This document shows positions 27,511 to 35,451 of a stretch of DNA of 64,000 bases, in pieces. Position 1 is the first letter of the stretch. Every line of letters starts with the position of its first letter. A program made the translations under genes and the position numbers. The stretch is from the NCBI GenBank assembly GCA_003151275.1, contig PLXC01000185.1:1-64000 (forward strand), read 5' to 3'. The DNA comes from Candidatus Melainabacteria bacterium. Lineage in GTDB: Bacteria; Cyanobacteriota; Vampirovibrionia; Obscuribacterales; Obscuribacteraceae. The notes below the pieces were generated by a model. It saw only the letters and a program-made list of their open reading frames with translations. It was not told where the DNA came from and did not search any database.

Positions 27511-27925
27511 GCGAACGATCCCTTGCATCTGTTTAATGCTCATTCTCCACAAGTGTCCATATATTATCTCATTCGACCGCAACAAACAAAGGCCTATCTT
27601 TGCCGATTCAGCCAACCTGCGATGCCACTGCACATGGTGCAGGAGAGGTTTGATTTGTGATGTTCTAGCATGAGAAAGGAACTATGTTGGCAATTCTTTT
27701 GTTGAATTCATGAGAAAACTCACGTGGGAAAAATTTTGCGTTGTAATTTTTGTAGTATCAGTTGTTGTTGTTGTTGTTGTTTGCGCTATCGTTATCGCAT
27801 TGATTCTATCCTTGGAGAACTATTTAATTAGTGATCACAGAGAATCCGGCCCTGGGAACTTTTCTACCGCTCAGCTAGTCGCAGCCAAAGTAATCGCTGG
27901 GGATCTCAGGTGTGAGGGAATTGAA

Positions 27926-28312
27926 ATGAAAGACGGAAAAGCCAGGTCTATTTTTGTGGCATGCAGTATGGCTATGTTACTTACTTCTTGCAGTGAAAAA
28001 GCTCGCGAGACATCGGAGCAGAAGAAGGATATCGACCTTCAAAAAGATGAACAGAAGCAGCAAATAGATCAACGCGCAAGTGCATTGAAGAGCGCAGCAG
28101 ATATTAAACACGAGCAAGTTGAACAAGCAATTGATAATCGCAAAAGTGAACTTGATTTATCTAAAAAGACTTTGGATGCCGCCAAAGAGCATGCCGACAA
28201 GACGCGTGATATCGAAAAGAAGGACGTGGATCGCCAAGTAAAGGCTGATAAGAGCCAGGTCGATGCAAACGTTGACGCTGCCAAGAAAGGTATCGATGAG
28301 AAAGCTAAATAA
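27926..28312 (+). CDS. Coiled-coil lipoprotein
   Basis: About 128 residues. The ATG at 27926 has GAGGGA upstream at good spacing and starts a lipoprotein signal (SIFVACSMAMLLTSC-SEK). The mature part is one long charged helix rich in Lys, Asp, Glu, Ala and Gln (QKKDIDLQKDEQKQQIDQRA through DANVDAAKKGIDEKAK), probably a coiled coil anchored to the outer membrane. The frame continues upstream to 27710 with a Val-rich helix encoded by a TTG microsatellite, but the strong lipobox and ribosome site favour the internal start. The region 27511-27925 otherwise shows no supported gene. Confidence 0.7.
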   Translation: MKDGKARSIFVACSMAMLLTSCSEKARETSEQKKDIDLQKDEQKQQIDQRASALKSAADIKHEQVEQAIDNRKSELDLSKKTLDAAKEHADKTRDIEKKDVDRQVKADKSQVDANVDAAKKGIDEKAK

Positions 28313-28361
28313 TTGAAGATGCGTTCTAGCGAGGCGCGGCAAGAGGATCTCTGAACTACTT

Positions 28362-29435
28362 TTGGATTCGTCTGGGTATATTTCCTTAGTGCGTAGCCAA
28401 TGTTCTGAAGGGAAATCGCAGTTGAATGAAGCTCTATGGCAGAAATTTGCAATCACTCCAGAAGACTGGCAGCACGACGAACGCGAGCGGAAAGCAGAAT
28501 GGGAAAATGTTCCTAAGCTCTTGGAGGAGTTTGCTGATGCTCTCAAAGCAAGCGTCGACGATTGCATACCAAGATTTGATCTGATTCCAGCTTTCGGTAA
28601 AAATCACAGGCTGCGTGAAATTCTCTCATTGCATCATTCCGCGCATCTTCGGGACGCGTTCACCATCGTTCGCCAAGGTGGTTTCACAGGTTCACCAGAC
28701 GTGCGCAATGAATTTCTGCGCGGAACTGATCTGCTTGTCTTTCCGGCACGTCCTGGTTGCAGAGGAGAAGATGGACCGATTGCACTCGGCTTCCGTATCT
28801 CGGAAATGCTGCAGTACAAAACTTATCGGGTAGATGTATTGGTTGAGCGGCAGGACCCCTTGATTAGGATATTGTTTTCAACGCGGGACCTCTCCGATTC
28901 GCTTGAGCAAATAAATTGCTTTGAATATGGTCATCCCATTTTGCGCAGCATAAATGGATTCTCTTTGCTTATCGATTGCAAGTATGAGTTCTTGATAGAA
29001 GGACGCATGCCTTTGTCCGACCTATGGGAAATCGTCGTCGAGCCGCACGACCTTGATCCGTGTCGTCCGCTCGGGGCGGCGTGTCCGGACAACGAGCAGG
29101 ATGCGAATGTGGCGCAGGTTCTGGCACTTGCGATCACGTCAAACGATAGCGAATTGATTCGACTGATCAGTCGAGATCTCAGTTTCATCGGTTTGAACAT
29201 TTTGAGTAGCTTCCGTTTTTGGCTGATCGGACTAGGCTTGGAAAGCTCTGGGATAGAGGTCGAAGCAGACGCCCTGCACAATGCATTCGTTGCTTTATCC
29301 AACGGCAATATTGATATTGCCGTGCAGACATTCAAGATGGCAGGTTTGAATGCAGTTATTGATTTTGCCGTAGAAAGAGTGGCCACCTCGTTCGGCTTTA
29401 GCGCTTCAGGTGTACGACTGTATCTCTACCCTTGA
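28362..29435 (+). CDS. Hypothetical cytoplasmic protein
   Basis: About 357 residues, no signal peptide and no clear helix for the membrane. It begins 49 nt after the lipoprotein gene. The N-terminal half is helical and charged (ITPEDWQHDERERKAEWENV), the middle is strand-rich (RVDVLVERQDPLIRILFSTR), and the C-terminus is hydrophobic-helical with Ala and Ser. The start is unsettled: the track opens at a TTG (28362) without a well-spaced ribosome site, while AAGAGG at 28341-28346 points to a start a little earlier or later. The family is not recognised. Confidence 0.55.
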   Translation: MDSSGYISLVRSQCSEGKSQLNEALWQKFAITPEDWQHDERERKAEWENVPKLLEEFADALKASVDDCIPRFDLIPAFGKNHRLREILSLHHSAHLRDAFTIVRQGGFTGSPDVRNEFLRGTDLLVFPARPGCRGEDGPIALGFRISEMLQYKTYRVDVLVERQDPLIRILFSTRDLSDSLEQINCFEYGHPILRSINGFSLLIDCKYEFLIEGRMPLSDLWEIVVEPHDLDPCRPLGAACPDNEQDANVAQVLALAITSNDSELIRLISRDLSFIGLNILSSFRFWLIGLGLESSGIEVEADALHNAFVALSNGNIDIAVQTFKMAGLNAVIDFAVERVATSFGFSASGVRLYLYP

Positions 29436-29436
29436 A

Positions 29437-29504
29437 ATGGAGCGCGACTGTCAACAGTCGCCCCTAGCCACGAATCGAGGCGGGACTGGAGTCCCGCGCT
29501 CCAT
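29437..29504. repeat. 68-bp palindromic element with ATGGAGCGCG terminal inverted repeats
   Basis: The element starts ATGGAGCGCG (29437-29446) and ends CGCGCTCCAT (29495-29504), exact 10-bp inverted ends. Inside are two separate hairpins, GCGACTGtcaaCAGTCGC and GCGGGActggagTCCCGC, separated by ~18 nt. Same architecture and same 68-bp length as 49755-49822, but with different hairpin sequences. Confidence 0.9.
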
Positions 29505-29551
29505 GCGCTCCAGGTGAGGTACAATGCAGACCTTCTTGCGCAGGATGATTT

Positions 29552-29905
29552 ATGACGATCGATGTTTCCACCTTAGTCGGCAAAAAAATAGTCAAGGCTA
29601 GCAGCAGTCTCAGAAATTTCTCGATCGAGCTTGAGGGCGAATATGGGCTGAAGATCGACGCGAACGATGGGCCGAAAATTGTGGTCAATGTTGTCGCAAA
29701 CAAAGATTTGCCGATCCAGACAGAAGCAGTTTGCTCCGTCGATTGGAGTTGGATTTATAATTCATCGCTCAAGCAAGTTTCTGTTGACTCGACCATATTG
29801 AAACTACAAATGGATGCCGCAGGACCGTTGACGGTAACGGCTGGGAACTGGCAAGGTTCACCGTTCCTGGGCTTTCAGCCTTACAAACCTGCCGCCAAAC
29901 TTTAG
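29552..29905 (+). CDS. Small hypothetical protein
   Basis: 117 residues, cytoplasmic by composition. The sequence is strand-rich (IVKASSSLRNFSIELEGEYG, KIVVNVVANKDLPIQTEAVC) and ends in a Trp/Gly/Pro-containing tail (GNWQGSPFLGFQPYKPAAKL). It could be a small beta-sandwich. The gene is preceded by the 68-bp palindromic element and followed by the tandem-repeat array at 29912. Family not recognised. Confidence 0.6.
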   Translation: MTIDVSTLVGKKIVKASSSLRNFSIELEGEYGLKIDANDGPKIVVNVVANKDLPIQTEAVCSVDWSWIYNSSLKQVSVDSTILKLQMDAAGPLTVTAGNWQGSPFLGFQPYKPAAKL

Positions 29906-29911
29906 ATAGTG

Positions 29912-30026
29912 CCAAATAATCGTCAATCCGCTAAACGATCATTCGTCCGCTCAAATGATCGTCAGTTCGCCAACGGTCATGCATCCGCTCAACTGATCGT
30001 CGTTGCGCCGAACGATCATCATTCCG
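29912..30026. repeat. Six-unit tandem repeat overlapping a stop codon
   Basis: Six imperfect units of 18-20 nt start at 29912, 29931, 29950, 29970, 29988 and 30008, each ending in a TCCG-, TTCG- or TGCG-type block and containing a GATCRTC-like core. The last unit covers the stop codon of the minus-strand gene (30019-30021) and its final codons. The array fills the space between two convergent genes. Confidence 0.9.
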
Positions 30027-30807
30027 GAATTAGCCAGTTCCAACCTTGGGCGATCAGATATTGATGAAAAAGCGCTTTTAAATTCCTGCCGTATTCTTCG
30101 TCCACCACAGTGAATTTTGCCAAACGGTGAATCCGTGCTCGATTCTGGGTGACGCTAACTGGACCGCCATTGGCATTGAAAGCTTTTGTGGACGACTCCA
30201 TGCTGATCGTTCCGTCCGCATTATCTGTGTACCAAGTGATGCTCTCTTGTTGATAAGTCTGGTCAATGTCGCCACTCGGCTTGTTCACTTTTACAACCAA
30301 AACCTTGCTGCGAACGGCTACTTTGTGGTCGCTTTGTTGGATGACATCCTTTTCCATCACCTGGTGATACTCGATTTTGCCGGAAATTTGCGTATCAGAG
30401 GTGTAAGGAACGCCGACGTAGTGCCAGATTTGTCCGGTTTTGTCTTTCTGTTTCCCATAGGAAAATTTGTTTTTGGCTGAAAAGGTGTGATGTTCGTTTG
30501 ACCTTTGCCCGGTCGAAAAGTTCTCACGAAAGACAGCCGTCTCTTCGGTCACCAGCCAGGTACCAGCTAGCCAAGTAGGGATTCGAACCCACGCATTTGA
30601 AGCCGGTATTTTATTCGCAGACTGATCATAGTGAATACCTGGTTTGAGCAAGTGACTGACTGAGGGAAGCTTTTGGCGGTGTTCCAATCGTCCCTGCAGC
30701 GGTTCGCATTGGGCTGTATGCCCGCCCAAGCCCAGAAACACCATCAGCGCGAGCCGGGCGCACCAAAGTTTTGCTGGCGAGCGTCGGGTAGCAAAGGGTT
30801 TTGGCAT
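30019..30807 (-). CDS. Secreted hypothetical protein
   Basis: About 262 residues with a signal peptide (LWCARLALMVFLGLGGHTAQC). The mature protein is strand-rich with many aromatic and charged residues (WVRIPTWLAGTWLVTEETAV, KTGQIWHYVGVPY, ESITWYTDNADGTISMESS), suggesting a lipocalin-like or other beta-barrel exported domain (a guess). The C-terminal 40 residues form helices (GRNLKALFHQYLIAQGWNWL). The 3' end lies inside the tandem array described separately. Family not recognised. Confidence 0.65.
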   Translation of the reverse strand: MPKPFATRRSPAKLWCARLALMVFLGLGGHTAQCEPLQGRLEHRQKLPSVSHLLKPGIHYDQSANKIPASNAWVRIPTWLAGTWLVTEETAVFRENFSTGQRSNEHHTFSAKNKFSYGKQKDKTGQIWHYVGVPYTSDTQISGKIEYHQVMEKDVIQQSDHKVAVRSKVLVVKVNKPSGDIDQTYQQESITWYTDNADGTISMESSTKAFNANGGPVSVTQNRARIHRLAKFTVVDEEYGRNLKALFHQYLIAQGWNWLIPE

Positions 30808-30916
30808 GGGAGCTTTACGCAGCGGTTAGTAATTTCCCCAATCGACCAGGTCTGGTTAAAGGACTATTATCCTGGCACAAAAGAGAACGAACCCGATCAG
30901 TATGACGGAGCTCACC

Positions 30917-31093
30917 ATGAACAAGCATCAGATTTTAAAGAACGACGAAGCAACTAGCCGCGCAGACAACACAACTGTTAGCGACAAAAATGACATAGCG
31001 ACTGAGTCGCACGAAAATCAGAATGGTCCGGTTTGCAAAAACGGAGTTTGCCTGGTTACTTGGAAACCACAAAGACCAGCAGTAGCTGCCTAA
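30917..31093 (+). CDS. Mini-protein with CKNGVC motif
   Basis: 58 residues. ATG 30917 has GGAG at 30907-30910, a good ribosome site. The N-terminal 40 residues are polar and probably disordered; the C-terminus is GPVCKNGVCLVTWKPQRP, with two Cys four apart and Trp/Pro-rich tail. This could bind a metal or form a disulfide, or be a leader-like peptide. It is convergent with another mini-protein that also has a paired-Cys motif; their 3' ends are 23 nt apart. Confidence 0.6.
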   Translation: MNKHQILKNDEATSRADNTTVSDKNDIATESHENQNGPVCKNGVCLVTWKPQRPAVAA

Positions 31094-31116
31094 ATCTCTA
31101 CAGTAAGCTATTGTAC

Positions 31117-31323
31117 TTACTTCGCAGATTTGACTAATTTCTTTTCCGTCGCCGCTTCAGAAGCCTTCGCTTTCAGCTTTCTTTCCAACTGTTCCATCGT
31201 GAATGGATAGGGACACCAGCCTGCTCCATTCGTTGGACATGTTGCTAAAGCAGCAGCAGACCTCTTTGTTGACGATTTCTTTTTCTGAGATGCCGGGGTC
31301 TTTTCGATCGCAGGCGCTTTCAT
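31117..31323 (-). CDS. Mini-protein with CPTNGAGWCPYPF motif
   Basis: 68 residues. ATG 31323 follows AAGGAGAG with six-base spacing, a strong ribosome site; the frame runs further upstream but without one. The first 30 residues are Lys/Ser/Ala-rich; then CPTNGAGWCPYPF, a two-Cys Gly/Pro/aromatic motif, and a charged helix (TMEQLERKLKAKASEAATEK). Function unknown. An inverted repeat (AGTAAG/CTTACT, 31102-31121) overlaps the stop codon and may terminate both convergent transcripts. Confidence 0.65.
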   Translation of the reverse strand: MKAPAIEKTPASQKKKSSTKRSAAALATCPTNGAGWCPYPFTMEQLERKLKAKASEAATEKKLVKSAK

Positions 31324-31561
31324 AGAAGCTCTCCTTTTACTACCCAACTCTGTTCTACCACTAAATGCCCAATTGGCCGAGTCTCTTAACACTACGATTT
31401 ACACAAAATTGCTTAGAAGTCCCAGCAGTTGCCCAAAACAAGCAATCGAACAATTTCCTGAAGGCTGAAAACGTTCTATTGATCGGTGTTTTCGGGTTTA
31501 TTGTTGCTCGATTGATGAATCGCTTACTCAGAGCCGTTTGTAACGAACAGAGGGAGACCGG

Positions 31562-32041
31562 TCACTTCGCTTTGGAAATGCCAATGTCCTCGTTCCATAC
31601 GTCTGGTTGAGCTTCTGCGAATGCTTGAAGCATCCGGAAACACTCGTCTGAATCCATGTCGATGACCTGGGTACCCATCGATTCCATCCAATCACCGGCA
31701 CTCTTGAAGGTTCGGTTCTCGCCTGCAACTATGATAGGAATGCAAAATTGCACTGTGGCACCAGCGCACATAGCGCATGGCATCAGGGTTGAATACAAAA
31801 CGGTATTTGAATAATCCCCAATTCGACCTGCGTTTTTCAAGCACTCAATCTCGGCATGAGCGGTGGGGTTATTGTTTTGGACCCTTCTGTTGTGTCCTCT
31901 GCCGATTATTTCACCGTTGCGCACAAGCACCGAACCAATCGGAATGCCGCCTTCCTGTAGCCCTTGCATGGCCTCGGCGATTGCTTCCTTTAAAAAGCGC
32001 TTCATTTCTTCAGCGGAATGGGGATTTCTTGTTTGAGACAT
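31562..32041 (-). CDS. Cytosine deaminase (yeast Fcy1-like nucleoside deaminase)
   Basis: 159 residues. Zinc-binding deaminase motifs HAE (His62, proton-shuttle Glu64) and PCAMC (Cys89, Cys92). The overall plan, including GGIPIGSVLV, GRGHN, GENRTFKS and the C-terminal PDVWNEDIG, closely resembles yeast cytosine deaminase (158 residues, His62, Glu64, Cys91, Cys94). It should convert cytosine to uracil. ATG 32041 follows AGGAA. It is divergent from an NCS1 nucleobase permease 101 nt away, supporting a salvage role. A related guanine or other base deaminase is less likely. Confidence 0.88.
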   Translation of the reverse strand: MSQTRNPHSAEEMKRFLKEAIAEAMQGLQEGGIPIGSVLVRNGEIIGRGHNRRVQNNNPTAHAEIECLKNAGRIGDYSNTVLYSTLMPCAMCAGATVQFCIPIIVAGENRTFKSAGDWMESMGTQVIDMDSDECFRMLQAFAEAQPDVWNEDIGISKAK

Positions 32042-32142
32042 CTAAGATTCCTGGTGTATTGAGGGATGCGCAGCCGGTTTTCAATAGTTCAATAGAAAAC
32101 TTCTGGGTAGTATTATGCCTTGGTTGAGATCCATGCTGACGC

Positions 32143-33669
32143 ATGAACGGAAAAATTATGGAATTGGCCGGAGATACTTTAGTTCAGGAACATCCAGACG
32201 GTCGCATTGAGCTGCGCGACGAGACCGTAATTAGCTCGAGCCCTTTGTATAATCACGATCTCGCACCAGTGGCGGTATCGAGACGAAATTGGACTACCTA
32301 CAATTTCGCAGCATTATGGGTGGGCATGGCTGCTTGCATTCCCACATACATGCTCTCATCAGGTCTCATTGCAACAGGAATGAACTGGTGGCAAGCGATC
32401 ATGACGATCATGCTGGGGAATGTGATTGTCCTGATACCCATCTTATTGAACTCACATCCAGGCACCAAATATGGTATCCCGTTTCCGGTTTTTGCTCGCG
32501 CCGCGTACGGAACTTTGGGTTCGAACGTACCCGCATTGATGCGAGCGCTTGTTGCTTGCGGCTGGTTCGGCATACAATCTTGGTTAGGTGGAAAGGCTCT
32601 ATTCACGCTTTTCACGGCTTTGTATAAGGATTGGCCGACCTTGCTCGGCGGTCCGGTTTTACTTGAACATTCAGCGACAGAATGGATCTCCTTTTTTATC
32701 TTCTGGTCTTTAAATGTGCTTGTTATTTATCGCGGAATGGACCTGCTCAAAAAGATAGAAGGCTTAGCTGCGCCTTTTGTGCTTCTGATGTGCGCGCTGC
32801 TCGTTGCCTGGGCCGTCAATAGTGCTCACGGGGTGGGCAACTTACTGTCAGAGCCAGGTAAGTTTAACGACTTTCCATCCTTCATCAAAGTTTTTGTCCC
32901 CTCACTGACTGGGATGATCGGTTTCTGGGCGACACTTTCGTTGAACATGCCCGACTTCACGCGGTATGGGCACAGTCAAAGAGAGCAGACTATCGGCCAA
33001 GTGGTGGCACTCCCCGCGGCGATGACACTGTTGTCGACAATGGGTGTGATTGTCACTTCTGCGGCGTTGGTAATCTATCCCAAAGTGCCAATGAAAGACT
33101 TGTGGGATCCAATTTCCCTGATTTCACTCTTCACTGACCCGTTGGTTGTGTGCATTTCGATGTTTACTGTGGCGGTTGCCACGTTGGCGATGAACATTGC
33201 CGCTAATGTGGTTTCGCCCGCCAATGATTTTTCTAACGCTTTTCCGCGTTGGATCAATTTTAGAACTGGCGGATTGATTACGGCGATTCTGGGAGTGCTT
33301 ATGCAACCATGGAAATTGATCGCCGATCCGTCAGGCTACATCTTTCAGTGGTTGGTCGGCTATTCAGGCGGACTTGGCTCCATCGCTGGTGTTTTGATCG
33401 TTGACTACTGGATTCTCAAAAAGACGAAACTAGCTCTAGCTGACTTGTACTTACCAGATGGGATCTACAAATATAAGAATGGCTGGAACCCGGCGGCAGT
33501 CACTGCTACTGTGGTGGGATGTGCACTTGCTTGGTCTGGTTGGTTCATTCCCCAGCTTAAGTTGCTTTTTGATTATGCCTGGTTTGTTGGATTCCTTACT
33601 TCGTCGGTTCTCTACATTCTGATGATGCCGAAGTCGCCAATAACGCCACTCACAGAATCCCCAGCGTAG
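32143..33669 (+). CDS. NCS1-family nucleobase permease
   Basis: About 508 residues with about twelve hydrophobic helices. NWTTYNFAALWVGMAACIPT at the first helix, followed by GTKYGIPFPVFARAAYGTLG, and NMPDFTRYG are characteristic of NCS1 cytosine/uracil/allantoin/hydantoin cation symporters. The partner deaminase suggests cytosine as a substrate, though the sequence is closer in feel to the PucI/uracil group than to CodB. ATG 32158 is an alternative start. Substrate is inferred only from context. Confidence 0.88.
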   Translation: MNGKIMELAGDTLVQEHPDGRIELRDETVISSSPLYNHDLAPVAVSRRNWTTYNFAALWVGMAACIPTYMLSSGLIATGMNWWQAIMTIMLGNVIVLIPILLNSHPGTKYGIPFPVFARAAYGTLGSNVPALMRALVACGWFGIQSWLGGKALFTLFTALYKDWPTLLGGPVLLEHSATEWISFFIFWSLNVLVIYRGMDLLKKIEGLAAPFVLLMCALLVAWAVNSAHGVGNLLSEPGKFNDFPSFIKVFVPSLTGMIGFWATLSLNMPDFTRYGHSQREQTIGQVVALPAAMTLLSTMGVIVTSAALVIYPKVPMKDLWDPISLISLFTDPLVVCISMFTVAVATLAMNIAANVVSPANDFSNAFPRWINFRTGGLITAILGVLMQPWKLIADPSGYIFQWLVGYSGGLGSIAGVLIVDYWILKKTKLALADLYLPDGIYKYKNGWNPAAVTATVVGCALAWSGWFIPQLKLLFDYAWFVGFLTSSVLYILMMPKSPITPLTESPA

Positions 33670-33843
33670 TTCTGACCGTCGGAACAGTGGCTCTGGCAAA
33701 CCGTCGCACTGGGCTGGGAGTTCTCTGCTCAATCTTTCGTGCAACCTTACACTCTTTGAACTGTTGATCTGTTCATCATCGCTCGCTGTCTCAGCGCTAT
33801 GTTGAAAGCAGGCGATAACGCTGGGATCTTCGAGGAAAAGAAA

Positions 33844-34563
33844 ATGAACAAAAGGTTGGTTGATCGGAAGAGTTGGTATAGCGTGGGCATTTTGAATGTC
33901 ATCAACAATATTGCGCTTGGAACCCACTTCCGTAGTGTGGAAATCGAGGGCAAGGAAAACCTACCCCAGGATGGTTCGTACATTCTGATCGCCAATCATT
34001 ACTCGCGCTGGGATCCGCCGCTGGTGCAAAAGGTTTTAGAGGATCGCCGCTCCATATACATGGCGTCTCCCAACGAGATGAAGGGTCTGCAAGGAGCGAT
34101 TATTCCTGGCATCGGCGCGTTTCCTGCCAGCGCTTCGCGGAGCGCCTACGATTTTATCGTCAATCAATTTCGCAAAAAAGAAGTGCTGGTCATCTTTCCG
34201 GAAGGAAACACATTTCGTGACGGCACCACACATCCTTTCAAGAGCGGCACAGCCCGCATCGCCTTGAACTGTCAAGCAACCGGAGTGAACGTGCCAATAG
34301 TCCCAATGGCTATTCGTTACGTAGAAAATGGTGCCGATCGCGTCGCCAAGATTTTGATCGGTAAGCCAGTCGACGTGAGCGAATACGTTATTGAGTTTAA
34401 AAAGTCACCATCCGTCGCCACCAAGAGCCTCACAAACAGATTGCACAGGGAAGTTTGCCACTTGAAAATTAGTCTAGGTCAATTTTCGGACAGAGAAGCT
34501 GTATACATTGGAAAGCCAGTCAGAGAGTGGATTCCGCGCATGCAAGATCAAATCGGCGCTTGA
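33844..34563 (+). CDS. Lysophospholipid acyltransferase (PlsC-like)
   Basis: About 239 residues. ATG 33844 follows GAGGA with suitable spacing. Acyltransferase motif I is NHYSRWDPP (the NHX4D catalytic box), motif III is FPEGNTFRDG, and IVPMAIRY forms motif IV. This family acylates lysophosphatidate or related lysolipids at the inner membrane. There is no strong transmembrane segment apart from a short hydrophobic stretch near the N-terminus. It is separated from the permease gene by 174 bases with no supported content. Confidence 0.88.
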   Translation: MNKRLVDRKSWYSVGILNVINNIALGTHFRSVEIEGKENLPQDGSYILIANHYSRWDPPLVQKVLEDRRSIYMASPNEMKGLQGAIIPGIGAFPASASRSAYDFIVNQFRKKEVLVIFPEGNTFRDGTTHPFKSGTARIALNCQATGVNVPIVPMAIRYVENGADRVAKILIGKPVDVSEYVIEFKKSPSVATKSLTNRLHREVCHLKISLGQFSDREAVYIGKPVREWIPRMQDQIGA

Positions 34564-34631
34564 GTGATTTCGTCCAAGAAACAATTCAAGCAGAACGGTG
34601 GCTTAGAAAGTCAGCAGGTCGGTGCTGGTTT

Positions 34632-34711
34632 CAGTGCCCTTGCGGGTGCCGTGGCCGGAACCAGCGGCAGTGCCAGTGCCTGTGTTCAGTGCCAGCGCCG
34701 CTGCCAGCGCC
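34632..34711. repeat. Short GC-rich heptamer repeats
   Basis: CAGTGCC or CAGCGCC occurs at least six times between 34632 and 34711, mostly 6-13 nt apart, in the 288-bp space between the acyltransferase and the next gene. No gene is supported there. The role is unknown. Confidence 0.6.
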
Positions 34712-34851
34712 AGTATTGACAAGTGAAAGATTTGTTCCCGCACAGTTGTTTCGCTATGTATCAGATCGCCTATACAAGAACAGGCCCATCCGCTGGAACC
34801 TAACCTTACCCTCCGGCGTCTCCAGATGCAGTTGAGGGAAGGGGATTACAC

Positions 34852-35373
34852 ATGACTTACGTGCGTAAGATGATTTTGTGCGGCTTGGTTTGTAGTTTTG
34901 CGTCGTTGCCTGCTAAAGCGAGCAACACTGACGCAGTGGTTTCGGAAAGTGCCACCATTAACGCTCCTGTGCTAGACGTATGGGAAGCGATGAAAACAAT
35001 TCGTAAGAATGATCCGGCTCACAGACGAGTTCTTTCGAGCGGCGGCGGCGATTATGTCGTAGAAGAAAAGTTTGAAAATATTCCAGTTCTTGGTGACGCT
35101 ACTTGCACCTACAAGGAACACGAGATTCCTATGCAGAAAGTTCAATATTCGATGATCAAATCAGACAAATTGAAAGCGTTTGAAGGCGAATGGGAATTGA
35201 GTCCTAGTGCAGACGGCAAGCAAACCACGGTCAAGCTAAGTTCGCGTACGGATGCCGGAATGAGAATTCTTTTTGCTGAAAGAATCACGAGGTCTAGAAC
35301 GGCGAAATCTATAGCGATTAGATTGGCAGAGGTTAGCGAGATAGCGTCACGTCCGAGAGTTGCCTCCAAGTAA
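34852..35373 (+). CDS. Exported SRPBCC-like protein
   Basis: 173 residues with a signal peptide (MILCGLVCSFASLPAKA-SN). The mature part follows a START/SRPBCC pattern: SATINAPVLDVWEAMKTI at the first strand and helix, then strands, GEWELSPSADGKQTTVKLSS and a long C-terminal helix (TAKSIAIRLAEVSEIA). Such folds hold a hydrophobic ligand in a cavity. The extracytoplasmic location is unusual for this fold. ATG 34852 has GGGG upstream. Confidence 0.7.
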   Translation: MTYVRKMILCGLVCSFASLPAKASNTDAVVSESATINAPVLDVWEAMKTIRKNDPAHRRVLSSGGGDYVVEEKFENIPVLGDATCTYKEHEIPMQKVQYSMIKSDKLKAFEGEWELSPSADGKQTTVKLSSRTDAGMRILFAERITRSRTAKSIAIRLAEVSEIASRPRVASK

Positions 35374-35451
35374 CTTCAGCATCTGCCAGAGTTCCGATCA
35401 GCACAATCAGAGCAAAAGCGCAACGATCGTGCGCTGCAGCTCAACAGTTGG

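Noticed and set aside
27710..27925. Start of the coiled-coil protein at 27710 with a poly-Val helix
   Set aside because: The ATG at 27926 has a better ribosome site and starts a textbook lipoprotein signal; kept only as a low-interest finding.
29912..30026. CRISPR array
   Set aside because: Units are 18-20 nt, imperfect and without spacers; they are contiguous tandem repeats.
31365..31610. Plus-strand frame of ~81 residues with one hydrophobic helix
   Set aside because: It overlaps the 3' end of the cytosine deaminase on the other strand and has no ribosome site.
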